Shown here: one piece after another, positions 44,761-55,947 of the stretch
How positions within the stretch are numbered: the first letter of the stretch is position 1
Layout of the letters: every line of letters starts with the position of its first letter
Made by a program: the position numbers and the translations under genes
Notes under the pieces: generated by a model
Database searches by the model: none
The model's input: the letters and a program-made list of their open reading frames with translations, nothing else
What the model was told of the DNA's origin: nothing
Source of the DNA: Agrostemma githago
Lineage: Eukaryota > Streptophyta > Magnoliopsida > Caryophyllales > Caryophyllaceae
Direction of reading: 5' to 3'
DNA length: 64,000 nt
Assembly (NCBI GenBank): GCA_958450325.1
Contig: OY288256.1
Coordinates: 52,222,953-52,286,952, forward strand

Positions 44761-46516
44761 TATTTCTTAAACAAGGATTTATGTATAATTTTTTTTCAAT
44801 CTCTAACATAGCGACGTGGTTTGACTACTGAGTTTGAAGTACTAGATGTAGTACTCATAGTATTATGTACTGTATAACAAAGCCAACATGGTGCATGCAT
44901 ATGACCATATTTAGAACAATAGGTGAAGTAATGAAGGTAGTAATTACTAATTATGACCTTGAATCCTGGATTGAAATCTCGTTAGTAAAGGTTTTTTTCA
45001 TACATACTCCGTATAATTATACAAGTATATAACTCGGTTACACACCAAAAAAAAAAAAATCAATTATATAAGTAATGTGATACTCAGTATTTTAGATTTT
45101 CTATCCATGTTTTAGGGTTTGTATTATTAGGAACTTCAATTCAATTTAATAAGTTTCATTTTCAAATTAACTTCCATCTTTTTAACTTGTAGTAGGAAGG
45201 CACTCCCTCCCCACCACAATGATGTTCTCATTTGTAAATGACACAAGGAATAAGGAATGGGTAATGAAAGATGGTAAATTGTTTGGTGGAGTTCAAGATG
45301 TCAAATCAGAAAAAGTAGCCAATAGGAAGAGAGTATAATAGATGAATAAGGAAAGTTTTAAAGTGGGAAAATCTTAGTGGAGTTTTCTTTTAAGGAAAGT
45401 GGGAAAATTTTAGCGGTAAGGAGGGAGTAGGTCTTAAAGTAGGAGTAAATAGTACTCGTATTAGATGAATAAAATGAGGTTGTATCTACCAAGCATTCAA
45501 CCAATGGCAGGTTGTATTGAATGATAGACTGCATTGAATTGATAGCTTCCTTCTTATTGTATTTACTTGAGGTAACTTTGGTGTCGTCTCACTCTTTACT
45601 CTCTATTAGTCTATACTAGCTCGTACGTACGATATTTTTAGCTATGCACAATTAATGTGATTTCTAAAATAAATATAAAGCTTCCTCAACTTAGGAACAA
45701 TTTGTCAAATTGTTTCAGAAGTTTTCCGTCCTTTTTTTTTCAAAATCAAAAAATCAGGAGTAACTTATTATTTCATTCATGAAATTAACCTTGAGCACAT
45801 TGATAGTTCTTCGTACATAGGTAAAGCACCCTCCCATACTCTTCTACCCATATGCGTAGACGCGTAGTAGAGTGATGGGTAAGTTCATGAGTTAGACGAT
45901 TATTGCATCCTCAGTTAACAAAAGATCAACAGACATTATCAAAATTTCGCATGAGGCATCCCAATGAATATTATCTAAGCTAATAACCGAAGAGAGAAAT
46001 CATTGCGTCTCCTTACAATCGCTTTCGATAATAACATTTCAGAGTCCTCGCTCTCCTAATTAGAGCTTCCCGTATTTTGAAGTTCTCGTCCTTCAGATTT
46101 AATACAAATGTTTGTTATCTTATCTTTATGTTGTAGACTTTTTGGTATATGAGATTGAACTTGGCAAAACAGGTGGTTTGATTTGATGATGTTAAATGTG
46201 AGCAATATACATATTCCTCCAAGTGATTTTTTCTTCTTCTTTTTTTTGCCGTTATAAAGAAATTAAGCACAGTAGACCCGAGCCGCTACACGGTGGACAT
46301 AACTATTTTCTAGGAATAAAACTAAAGGAAAGACAATAAAAGTAAGGAAACACGTTGAATATATCCTCTTCAAGAGTGACAACTTCATGGTTGGTGTCTT
46401 CAATATCACCAACTAGGTTAATACTCGTGCAAATAAAAGGATTATGTGGACAATCTTATTTGTATATTCAATTTTTAACACAAATAACTTATAATATGAA
46501 TAATGTGTATATAGTG
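44761..46516. other. Intergenic, with a diverged MITE-like repeat at about 45198-45431
   Basis: No gene seen. Around 45198-45431, CACTCCCTCCCCACCA at the left and GTAAGGAGGGAGTAG at the right suggest a diverged Stowaway-like MITE. The remainder is unassigned AT-rich sequence. Confidence 0.5.
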
Positions 46517-46597
46517 TGTTAGAGTTAAATGCTTCAAAAGAAGCACATTTTTTATAATTACTATCACATATGGAACAATTAATGCTTCATTGACTTG

Positions 46598-46647
<50 letters not shown>

Positions 46648-47261
46648 CCTAGTAAAATGTCTTACTAGATGTGTACAAGTGAAGAATATGCACACCACGC
46701 GCGCGCGCCGCGCCGAGCACGAGCCGAGCCAGGCCGGGCTTTGGTAGAGCGCCTGCGGCGCACCACTTGCGTGTATTTTTTAGTGGTCAGATCATTTGTT
46801 TTGATTCCAGAAGCATCTTTTTCTTCTTTGAACTCAGTCAGTCTTCTGTTCTTCCCGAGACTGACTGTGTTACCTTCCCGAGACTGATTGCTGCAAGTTT
46901 CCAGTGTGCATTTGTTGTTGTACACTGAACCCTTGCTCTTGCTCCACTATATAATCTGCCCTTTCCTTCACTTCTGTCACACAGAAAACATACATTCTCA
47001 TATCTCATCTCTTTCTCTCTGTTTTTCGGTTTAATTGTTGGCAAACGTTCTTGGCTGTATTCACCCGTTCTCCACCTACACTGGAGTTACGGTTTGGTTG
47101 TGGAATCCTGGGAGTTGAGTGTCATTGAGGCCGTGTGTAGCAGACGGGACATAAATCAACTTTAGAACAGTGACGTTCTTGTCACGACACAACTTCTGTT
47201 TTTGGTTCCAGATAAGATCTTACCTTCTTCTCTCCCTACTTCTACTGCTACCGTGATAACA
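46517..47261 (+). repeat. 5' LTR of the Copia element
   Basis: 745 bp, longer than the 3' LTR mainly through a (TA)n expansion at about 46598-46645. A GC-rich patch (CACGCGCGCGCGCC) lies near 46697 and a TATA-like TATATAAT at 46948-46955. Transcription would begin near 46980. Confidence 0.92.
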
Positions 47262-47263
47262 AT

Positions 47264-47278
47264 CTAAAGTTGATTTAT
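47264..47278 (+). promoter_or_regulatory. Candidate self-priming site of the Copia element
   Basis: CTAAAGTTGATTTAT begins three bases after the 5' LTR end and is the exact reverse complement of 47151-47165 within the LTR. There is no match to a tRNA 3' end (no TGG). The LTR partner is also kept in the 3' LTR (14 of 15 bases at about 52493-52507). A self-primed start or a leader hairpin are both possible. Confidence 0.45.
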
Positions 47279-47293
47279 TTTCGTATTTACATC

Positions 47294-48293
47294 ATGGTTG
47301 GTAGTCTTGTTAGTACTGTTCTTTCTACTTCTCCTCCTCTTGTTATATCTACTGCTGTTGTTCATAATCCTTTCATACCCGACATGTCCAGATAGAACTT
47401 TTTGACGGGAAAAATTATCGTATGTGGTCGGATAAAATGGAATTTTTCTTGAGTCAATTAGCGGCTGTTTATGCTCTTACTAATTCTGAAGCTCCTGGAA
47501 ATTCGGGTAGAGATTTTGAGAAGGATATATAATATTACATGTAGGGGATGTTACTGCATTATATGACGTCTTCTTTGTACTTGATTTACAGTAAATTTAA
47601 GAAGGCTACTGAAATTTGGGATGCTCTCAAAACCAAGTATGGTTCTGATGATTATGGAACAAAAAAGTATGCTTGCAGTCGTTGGTTAAATTTCAAATTG
47701 GTCAATGAGAAACCCATTTTAGATCAAGTTCATGAATACGAAAATCTATGTGCAGAGGTAATGGCAGAAGGTATGAACATTTGTTTGTGAGATTTTTCAG
47801 GCTAATTGTTTGTTAGATAAAATTCCGGTTTCTTGGGAGAATTATGTCCGTAATATGAAACACAAACAAAAGAATTGTACTCTTTTAGAACTAGTGTCTC
47901 ATATAAAAATTAAGGAGCAAAACCGGATATACAGACTTTAGGTAAGCAAGTCGAACATTCTTCTTCCATGGCTAACCCGACCGAGTCTAAAAATCATTAC
48001 AAGAGTCAAAAAGGGGTAACAAGTCTTCTAATCAAGTTCATGGGACTAGAAATCAGAATACCTTCAAACAGGATGGCAAAGGGGAATCAAAAGGTGAAGG
48101 TAAACGGGAATTTAAGGGAACCTGTTTCACATGTGGTAAACCGGGTCACTCGGCTAGATTTTGTCCCGAAGGCTTTTCTCTTGCTGGTAAACGGAACCCC
48201 AATAAATCGCATGTTAATCTTACTAAACAAGATGACGATATTATTGCTGCTATTGTGTCAGAAGTTAATCTAGTAAGCAATTTTTCCGAATGA
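47294..48293 (+). pseudogene. Copia Gag, degraded
   Basis: From the ATG at 47294 the frame is soon interrupted. The Gag core (LFDGKNYRMWSDKMEFFLSQ, then KKATEIWDALKTKYGSDD and NFKLVNEKPILDQVHEYENL) spans about 47395-47790 with stops near 47391, 47530 and 47789. A zinc knuckle CFTCGKPGHSARFC lies at about 48123-48164. The family forms the nucleocapsid; this copy cannot. Confidence 0.85.
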
Positions 48294-51153
48294 GTTGTTG
48301 ATACTGGCGCTACAAGGCACATCTGCTCCAATCGGGATGTTTTCACGGACTACTTTCAAGTACCAAGTGAAGAATGCGTATTTATGGGGAATTCTAGCAC
48401 CGTGAAAGTACTTGGTAAAGGGAAAGTCATTTTGAAGCTCACTTCCGGTAAGACTCTTGAACTGAATAACGTGCTACATGTTCCTGATATTCGCAGAAAT
48501 CTTATTTCTAGAGCTTTATTAAACAAAGCAGGTATCAAACTATCTTTTGAATCAGATAAACTTGTGCTCACTATAAATGGAAATTTTGTTGGTAAAGGCT
48601 TTTGTAATGGTGGATTATTTGTATTAGACATAGAAATTATTAATAAGAATTCGTCAGCTTCTGTTTATATTGCTGAGTCTGTTTCTTTATGGCATGCTAG
48701 ACTAGGACATGTGAATGTGACCTCCATTAAAAACATGAAAAAGCATGACCTTATTCTTGACTTTAGCGACACAAATTTTGATAAATGTGAAATATGTGTC
48801 GAAGCTAAGCATGCTAAAACACCCTTTAATAAATGTGTGGAACGTTCTACTACGCTTCTTGAGCTGATTCACTCAGACTTAGCTTACTTTAAGAACACCA
48901 CAAGTAGGGGTGGGAAACATTACTATATCACTTTTGTGGATGACTTTTCTCGATACACTAGGGTCTATTTATTAACAACCAAGGATGAGGCTGAAGAAAA
49001 GTTCATAGATTTTAAAGCCGAGGTTGAAAATCAATTAGACCTTAAAATAAAACGAGTAAGATCTGACCGGGGAGGTGAATACAACGGTAATCCACTTAGT
49101 GACTTTTGTAAGACCCATGAGATTATACATGAAAGGACTGCCCCCTATTCACCCCAACAAAAACGGTATTGCCAAACGTAAAAACCGATCTCTTAAGAAT
49201 ATGATGAATGCAATGTTGTTGAGTTCTGGAATGCCTTCTAATATGTGGGGTGAAGCAATTCTTTATGCATGTTATGTTCTGAATCGTGTGCCTCATAAGA
49301 AAACAGGTAAGACTCCTTTATGAGCTTGGAAAGGATACAAGTCCAACCTCAAATACCTCAAAGTGTGGGGGTGCCTAGCGAAGATCGGGATTCCAACGTT
49401 CCAGAGGAACAAAATTGGACCTAAAATCGTAGACGGTATTTTTATCGGGCATGCCATGAATAGTGTCGCTTATTGCTTTATTCTTAAAGATTCGTCCGGT
49501 TTTGGGGCCATAAACGAATCTAGAGATGCAGAATTTTTTGAGCATATTTTCTCTATGAAAACTAACTCTTTGGCACCTGTTGTTACAGCGCGTCCTTCTC
49601 CTCCTGCAATAGTTCCCGAGGAGCCTCGAAGGAGCAAACGCTCCAGAATCGAAACCAGTTTTGGTCCAGATTTCGTGACCGCTTTTCTTGCCGAAACAAG
49701 TTTAGTTGATGAGTATGTTGTAAATTTTTTTATGCTCGAATCAGATCCTAGAACTTATGAAGAGGCCATGAGTTCCATTGATTCCACTTTTTGGCTTCAA
49801 GCCATTAATAGTGAAATAGAGTCTATTATGAGTAACAACACTTGGATGTTAACAGATTTACCTGGGGGTTATAAACCCCTAAGTAATAAGTGGGTGTTTA
49901 ATAAGAAACTCAAACCTGATGGCTCAGTTGATAAATTTAAGGCCAGACTTGTTGTATGTAGTAATCGTCAAACGAAAGGTTTGGATTTCTTTGATACTTA
50001 CTCACCTGTTACTAATTTAAAGTGTCTACCATTAGAGCTCTAATTGCACTTGCCTCTATACATGATTTAGTCATTCATCAGATGGGTTTTTGGCTCCTGG
50101 TCAAGATGAAGAGATCTACATGAAACAACCAGAAGGTTTTTTGGCTCCTGGTCAAGAGAAAAAGGTATGCAAGCTAATCAGGTCCTTGTACGGTCTTAAA
50201 CAGGAACCAAAGCAATGGTATGACAAATTTGACAAAATTATCAGATCTAATGGTTTCACGGTAAATGATTCTGATGCATGTGTGTATTCTAAATATGATG
50301 ATTCCGGTTGTGTGATAATATGTTTGTATGTGGATGATATGCTCATATTTGGAACCAACATGAATGTGGTAAACGCTACCAAGAATTTTCTAAATTCGTG
50401 TTTTGACATGAAAGACTTATGGGAGGCCGACGTTATTCTTGGGGTGAAAATCACTAGAACAAAAACAGGATTATGTTTGAGTCAGTCTCACTACACGAAA
50501 AAAATTCTGAGAAAGTTCAATCAGTTTGACAGTTCACCCCTGTCCTCACCCTATGACTCTAGTATAGATCTGGCTAAAAACCTCGGGAACAGTGTGGGTC
50601 AAGAGGAATATGCCAAGATTATTGGTAGTGTCATGTACCTTATGAATTATACCAGACCCGATATTGCCTACGCAGTAAGCAGACTAAGTAGGTACACTCA
50701 CAACCCTGGACAAGACCATTGGACGTCCCTTATTCGTTTGTTGAGATACTTAAGGGTACTATGGATTGGGGTTTACATTTTGAGAGAACACCTGTTGTTC
50801 TAGAAGGTTATACTGATTCTAATTGGATAGCCGATTCTTCTGATATCTTATCTACTAGTGGTTATGTGTTTACACTTGCTAGTGGTGCTATTTCATGGAA
50901 ATCGTCTAAACAAACTTGCATTGCCAAATCGACAATGGAATCTGAATTTATTGCTCTAGAATTGACAGGACAGGAAGCAGAGTGGCTTAGGAGTCTGCTA
51001 GCTGACATTCCATTATGGGGGAAGCCGACTCCATCAGTCTCCATGCATTGTGACAATCAAGCTGCCATTGGGGTAACTCATAGTCAAACATACAATGGGA
51101 AAAGGAGACACATACGCCTAAGGCATGGAATAATGAGGAATATGATCAGATAA
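48294..51153 (+). pseudogene. Copia Pol (protease, integrase, RT, RNase H), degraded
   Basis: The protease motif VVDTGATRHIC (about 48297) follows a TGA where Trp is usual. Integrase spans about 48384-49320: an HHCC-like WHARLGHVN...CEICVEAKH, then SDLAYF, DDFSRYTRVY and SDRGGEYNG. A frameshift near 49160 breaks the PYSPQQNG region. A stop at 49321 precedes the RT part 49363-50043 (NTWMLTDLPGGYKPLSNKWV). 50090-50803 carries LCLYVDDMLIFG-like YVDD. RNase H is at 50719-51153 (VLEGYTDSNWIADS, STMESEFIAL, CDNQAAIG). The first catalytic RT region is replaced by a local duplication (see findings). Not functional. Confidence 0.9.
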
Positions 51154-51894
51154 AACGTGATTTCAATTGAATTTGTAAGATCCGAGAGGAACGTAGCGGA
51201 TCCTTTCACCAAAGGCCTTGGTAGAAAGATGGTGCTGGAGACAGCACGGGAAATGGGTTTAAAACCTGTAAAGGAGTAAACTGTGATTGATGCCCAACTT
51301 AACTCAGCTAAGGTCAAATGCGGTCAAACGAAGTAACAGTGAACTCGAGTTATAATATCACAACCATTTCCTTTTGTAACTTGTTTACGTGACATATGTT
51401 TTATTTTGAGATTTACTATCTTGTGTTTTTAAGGTTGAGCTTCAGCTCTTAATAAATTCGTAGTCCTAAACGGACGGTTTGTGACAGTCAAACCTGATGA
51501 ATTTACCTATATGAATGTGGGGGATTATTGCTCTAAACCCCAAGAGATCTTTAGGCTTTAGGATCACTAGAGGCATTCATGAATTACCAGGATTCTTTTG
51601 GAGAGCACTTGGGAAGTCCAAGTAAAATACTTACGATATACAGTTGGCGTTCATGATGAGTTCATGGATGGTGCGAATACTAGCCTTGATTTGAGAACGG
51701 TAAGTGCGCAACTAACCTTTTACCAAGATCATTAGGAGATTAAAGGTTTCGATCCACCTCTAAATGACGGTTGTAGGTTTTTGTACGCACTGGGTGTCAG
51801 TTAAAGTCCACAAGACACTGAACATCTAAATACTAAATCTCCGTTTGCCAATGATTTCTCCATTCTTTTTCTTCTTTTGAATCATATGGGGGAT
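51154..51894 (+). other. Copia 3' untranslated region with polypurine tract
   Basis: No gene. It ends with TATGGGGGAT (51885-51894) directly before the 3' LTR, the likely plus-strand primer site. Confidence 0.7.
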
Positions 51895-52603
51895 TGTTAG
51901 AGTTAAATGCTTCAAAAGAAGCACATTTTGGTATTTACTATCCCACATGGAACATTTAATGCTTCATTGACTTGTTTATATATGATCTACTAAAATGCCT
52001 TACTAGATGTGTACAAGTGGAGACTACGTACACCACACATGCGCCCGCGCGCGCCGAGAACGAGCCGGGCCGGGCTTTGGGCTTTGGTAGAGCGCCTGCG
52101 GCGCACCGCTTGTGTGTATTTTTTAGTGGTCAGATTATTTTTGATTCCAGAAGCATCGTTTTTCTTCTTTGAACTCAGTCAGTCTTTTGTTCTTCCCGAG
52201 ACTGACTGTATTACCTTCCCGAGACTGATTGCTGCAAGTTTCCAGTGTGCATTTGTTGTTGTACAATGAACCCTTGCTCTTGCTCCACTATATAATCTGC
52301 CTTTTCCTTCACTTCTGTCACACAGAAAACATACATTCTCATATCTCATCCCTTTCTCTCTGTTTTTTGGTTTAATTGTTGGCAAACGTTCTTGGCTGTA
52401 TTCACCCATTCTCCACCTACATTGGAGTTACGGTTTGGGTTGTGGAATCCTGGGAGTTGAGTGTCATTGAGGCCGTGTGTAGCAGACGGGGCGTAAATCA
52501 ACTTTAGGACAGTGACGTTCTTGTCGCGACACAACTTCGGTTTTTGGTTCCAGATAAGATCTGACCTTCTTCTCTCGCTACTTCTACTACTACTGTGATA
52601 ACA
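51895..52603 (+). repeat. 3' LTR of the Copia element
   Basis: 709 bp, close to the 5' LTR apart from the TA expansion and scattered substitutions. Ends GTGATAACA and is followed by TAGTA. Confidence 0.92.
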
Positions 52604-53105
52604 TAGTATACTCTTAAAATCAACCAAAAGTATACATACATGAAAATCAATGCAAAGACACATGTTTGGCATGGGCAATCATGTTATACATGTATCATGT
52701 ATATGTTTGATACAATTATTCGTTAAGTAAATTAGTTTTAGCTTGTGTTTTCTAAAATAACGTAAAATTACTCTTAGTAGGGCGAACTTAATACGAAAAT
52801 TGTAACACAAAACATTTAAAAAATTGCAAATAAAAAGTACTCTGTAAATCTTTAAATGGGATTGTCTAATGAAAATCAAAGTGTAACATTATTAAAAAGA
52901 TAAGTGTGAGGGCACACATTAGGAGTTTGTTGAGGGTTTTCTTTTGGATGAACGTACGTGTTGTGTGTTTGTGTTGTTGAGGAATGGCGTTCGTTCATCC
53001 GCGTTTGGAAAAACAAACTTGTCCTTGGACTGACAAGTGGGACACTCATCATGTATATATCACTTGTTTGCACACTTTTGTTTCCTGCACACTCCAATAA
53101 TATTA
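52604..53105. other. Intergenic, nothing recognised
   Basis: AT-rich sequence between the Copia element and a MITE. No credible gene. Confidence 0.5.
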
Positions 53106-53304
53106 CTCCCTCCGTTCCAATGAATTGTTTGCCTTTGCTTTTGGCATCAAGGGTAATGGTTCCAATGAGAAAGTGACATGTGGAGCCAAACTCATGAGAA
53201 AGGTTAAATTACATATAAAAAACATTCCTAAAATAGAAAGACAAACAATTCATTCAGACATCCCAATATGGAATAGGCAAACAATTCATTGGAACGAAGG
53301 GGGG
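53106..53304. mobile_element. Stowaway-like MITE
   Basis: CTCCCTCCGTTCCAATGAAT at the left and its inverse (ATTCATTGGAACGAAGGGGG) at the right, flanked by TA. About 199 bp, non-coding. Confidence 0.85.
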
Positions 53305-53351
53305 TAATACTCTATTCATAATACAACACCATTGCACACGTAATTTCTTTG

Positions 53352-55441
53352 TGTGGACATGACGTAGGTCCACCCCGACGCGGCCACGCGCGGGTTTGGG
53401 TAGGCGAATGCACCTCCATATGAGAATGGATCGAATTGAAATTTAAGTCGAAATGGAGTCGCCACCGAATTTTATGATTATTCGGAACCGTTCGAGCCCA
53501 CTCTATATCGATATGGACCATACAGAAAGTATGGCCCATTTCGGTTTTAGAGCTTATTAGGCTCGTCCCTTTGCATTGCGATACCGATACCGTCACTACC
53601 GGTTATCGTGTATTGAATGACTCTCGTGCGCCAATGGTTTCGGGCATCCGGGAACTGAGGTTCTGAGTAAGGGGTGAGGGTACGTGTTGGGAAGCCCACT
53701 AAGGACACCCAACCCCGCCCGCACTTAGCGGCCTCTACTAGGACATCGTTTGACTTTCTAATACGCGCGTTAGTGATTCGGTGAAATGATATGCAAACAG
53801 CGTTTTAGCTAAGCATGCGAATTAAATGTGAGCTACGTCATTTTAATGCATCTAATTTATTGTCGAAGTGATTTAGCATGCGAGGGTTCATTTATAAACG
53901 GTAAAACGTGAATAAATAAAGCAAAGCAATAATAAATCGGTTACAAATTACACGGGCGGAATACAACCCGGAATTCACAATACGATGAACAATAAAACAT
54001 AATAGCCAAAATATATATATAATCGAAATGACGAGCAATAATTGTAAACGGACCCGTATATAAATTAGACCGTGAGTTTGTGTAGATGGACGAACCTTAA
54101 TTAAGTACGCATTATATTGCATATTAATCAAAGGACGGAGGTTCGAGACCTAGGCGTGGTGCTAACCCGATCTCGAACCTCGATGCCTTGTCCCGACTTA
54201 TCACCTCGAGAAATGGAGTCTAAATTAATTGTACGTCGGATACGACTAAAGAGTCATCGACATAAAATTAATAGTGTGAGACCGTCGATCAAAATCGTTT
54301 ATGTGTCGTGATATGTGTGAGTTTTGAAGAAAGGAGGGTCACGTGATTGCCTTTACACGTGATGACTAGAGTCGTAAAAAGACGAGGCTCGAAATGTGTG
54401 TCGAGGCTCTTGGTTTTCTGGGTTACAGGACCCACTCGACCGAGTCGTGGGCTGACTCGGTCGAGTGCGTCTTTAAACGTGGTTACTGCCCAGTTTTTTG
54501 GGTGCTACTCGATCGAGTAGCCTATGTACTCGGTCGAGTAGCCCCTGTACGAGTTGTGACTCGTTTATTTTTTTGGTTTAAAATTGATGATTTGCCAAAT
54601 CAAATACAAATATCGCATGATTTTTATTTAACTTGGTTTCCGGTACTATAATCGTGTATGCATACGATTATAATACCGTTATCAGAATTTTATAAAAAAC
54701 ATTGTTAGTTTGAAATTTTTAATTAGTGACGAAATTATGTCCCTCTACGTCACGACGTCGAAATTAATCCTTACGGATTATGAGATGTCGATTTTCGTGT
54801 CAACGGGTTCCTTACTAATCTTAGAAATGGATGTATACGCGTTCAACTACGAATGATCGTGATCGTGTTAATAAACGAACCATAAAAATGACCATCGTAA
54901 TTAAACATGTTTGGATCCGAGTTTTGAAATTATTGCATATAGAAATATATATACATACACGATACATAATATTATGATAAAATGTATATAACGATAATTA
55001 AAATGCGAGAAGTAAGATGTTAGCGTTAGATGTTAGATGCAAGAAATAAATGTTAGATGTTAGTAGTGTCGTTACTATCGACTAAATATAATACTATAAA
55101 CATGAAAATAAATATACATAAAAAATCGAGAAAAGGATGAAGAAGGAAAAGTCGGTGTTAAATTGTCACACCCTCAACCTACATGTTCTTTCTTCTCGGG
55201 ATACGGTTCGTCAAACGGTGGCAATGGCACGGGAACGTCGAGATACGTAGGAGGAGTTTATGGTGTGTATGTATGGCTCGGTTTGTGTGGGATTTTTACG
55301 AGTTTGTGCTCTCGGAAAATTGGTGTAAGTGTGATGATGCCTAAGGGTTGAACTAGGGCTGAAATATGTATGTAAATTGAGTGCAAAGTTGGCTGAAAAA
55401 TGAGGGTTGAAAGTTCATCCAAAGGTCCCTTGAATGCTTAG
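53352..55441 (+). repeat. LTR of the palindrome family, copy D, interrupted by the Gypsy element
   Basis: Starts TGTGGACATGACGTAGGTCC like copy C and stays collinear with it (for example the CACCCTCAACCTACATG stretch near 55169). Palindromes or one-base variants of ACTCGATCGAGT lie at about 54432, 54454, 54506 and 54530. The remainder of the LTR is displaced beyond the window by the Tat-type element at 55442. Confidence 0.85.
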
Positions 55442-55872
55442 TGACGGGGGTCGGCACCACAGGTACGGTCGGCAGCCGGCGGGGTCATGACCGAGTCGTC
55501 ACCCCTCCAACTAGGACTCACCGGCTCCCTCCAGCCGGAGGGAGGTCTTCGGTCTGACTCGAGGTCCAGCGGCTGACCTCCATGTCCCAAGTCCTATAAA
55601 TACCCCGAAGACATCCATCTAAGAGGGGGGCTGAACATTCTAACAACATATGACACACACATATCTCTCTAAAGTTAAGTAATATCTCCATAATCTTACC
55701 TCTACCCTCCAATCCACACCACTGACTTGTCGTCGGAGAGGCAACCTCGGAATCCCTCCGAGGCCCTTGTTTGCTCCCTGTGCAGGTCCGGAACTCTGGG
55801 TTTCATCAGTCAGGAGAGGAGGATCGCCGGCCACATCCGGCAGGAGGCATACGATTGTTTGCTACCCAAACA
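55442..55872 (+). repeat. 5' LTR of the Tat-type Gypsy element
   Basis: Starts TGACGGGGGTCGGC and ends GCTACCCAAACA, about 431 bp. TATAAAT at 55594-55600 is a likely TATA box. The limits are inferred from TG/CA ends and the primer site, since the partner LTR is outside the window. Confidence 0.75.
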
Positions 55873-55875
55873 ATT

Positions 55876-55893
55876 TGGCGCCGTCTGTGGGGA
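55876..55893 (+). promoter_or_regulatory. Primer-binding site of the Tat-type element
   Basis: TGGCGCCGTCTGTGGGGA starts a few bases after the LTR end. This form is common in Tat-lineage elements. Confidence 0.75.
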
Positions 55894-55947
55894 CTTTGAA
55901 CAAAAAAGCTCCTCGCTCTAAGAAAACAAAATCGTCGAAACATTAGG

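Larger units (their letters stand above)
46517..52603 (+). mobile_element. Ty1/Copia retrotransposon, both LTRs present, coding region degraded
   Basis: LTRs at 46517-47261 and 51895-52603 start TGTTAGAGTTAAATGC and end GTGATAACA, flanked by TAGTG and TAGTA (5-bp duplication with one change). The internal region encodes, in Copia order, Gag, protease, integrase, reverse transcriptase and RNase H, with many stops and frameshifts. There is a polypurine stretch (TATGGGGGAT) before the 3' LTR. No tRNA-type TGG primer site follows the 5' LTR. Confidence 0.93.

Noticed and set aside
46669..46925. ORFs in the Copia LTRs (also 51972-52409)
   Set aside because: They fall wholly in LTR sequence, differ between the two LTRs and show no domain.
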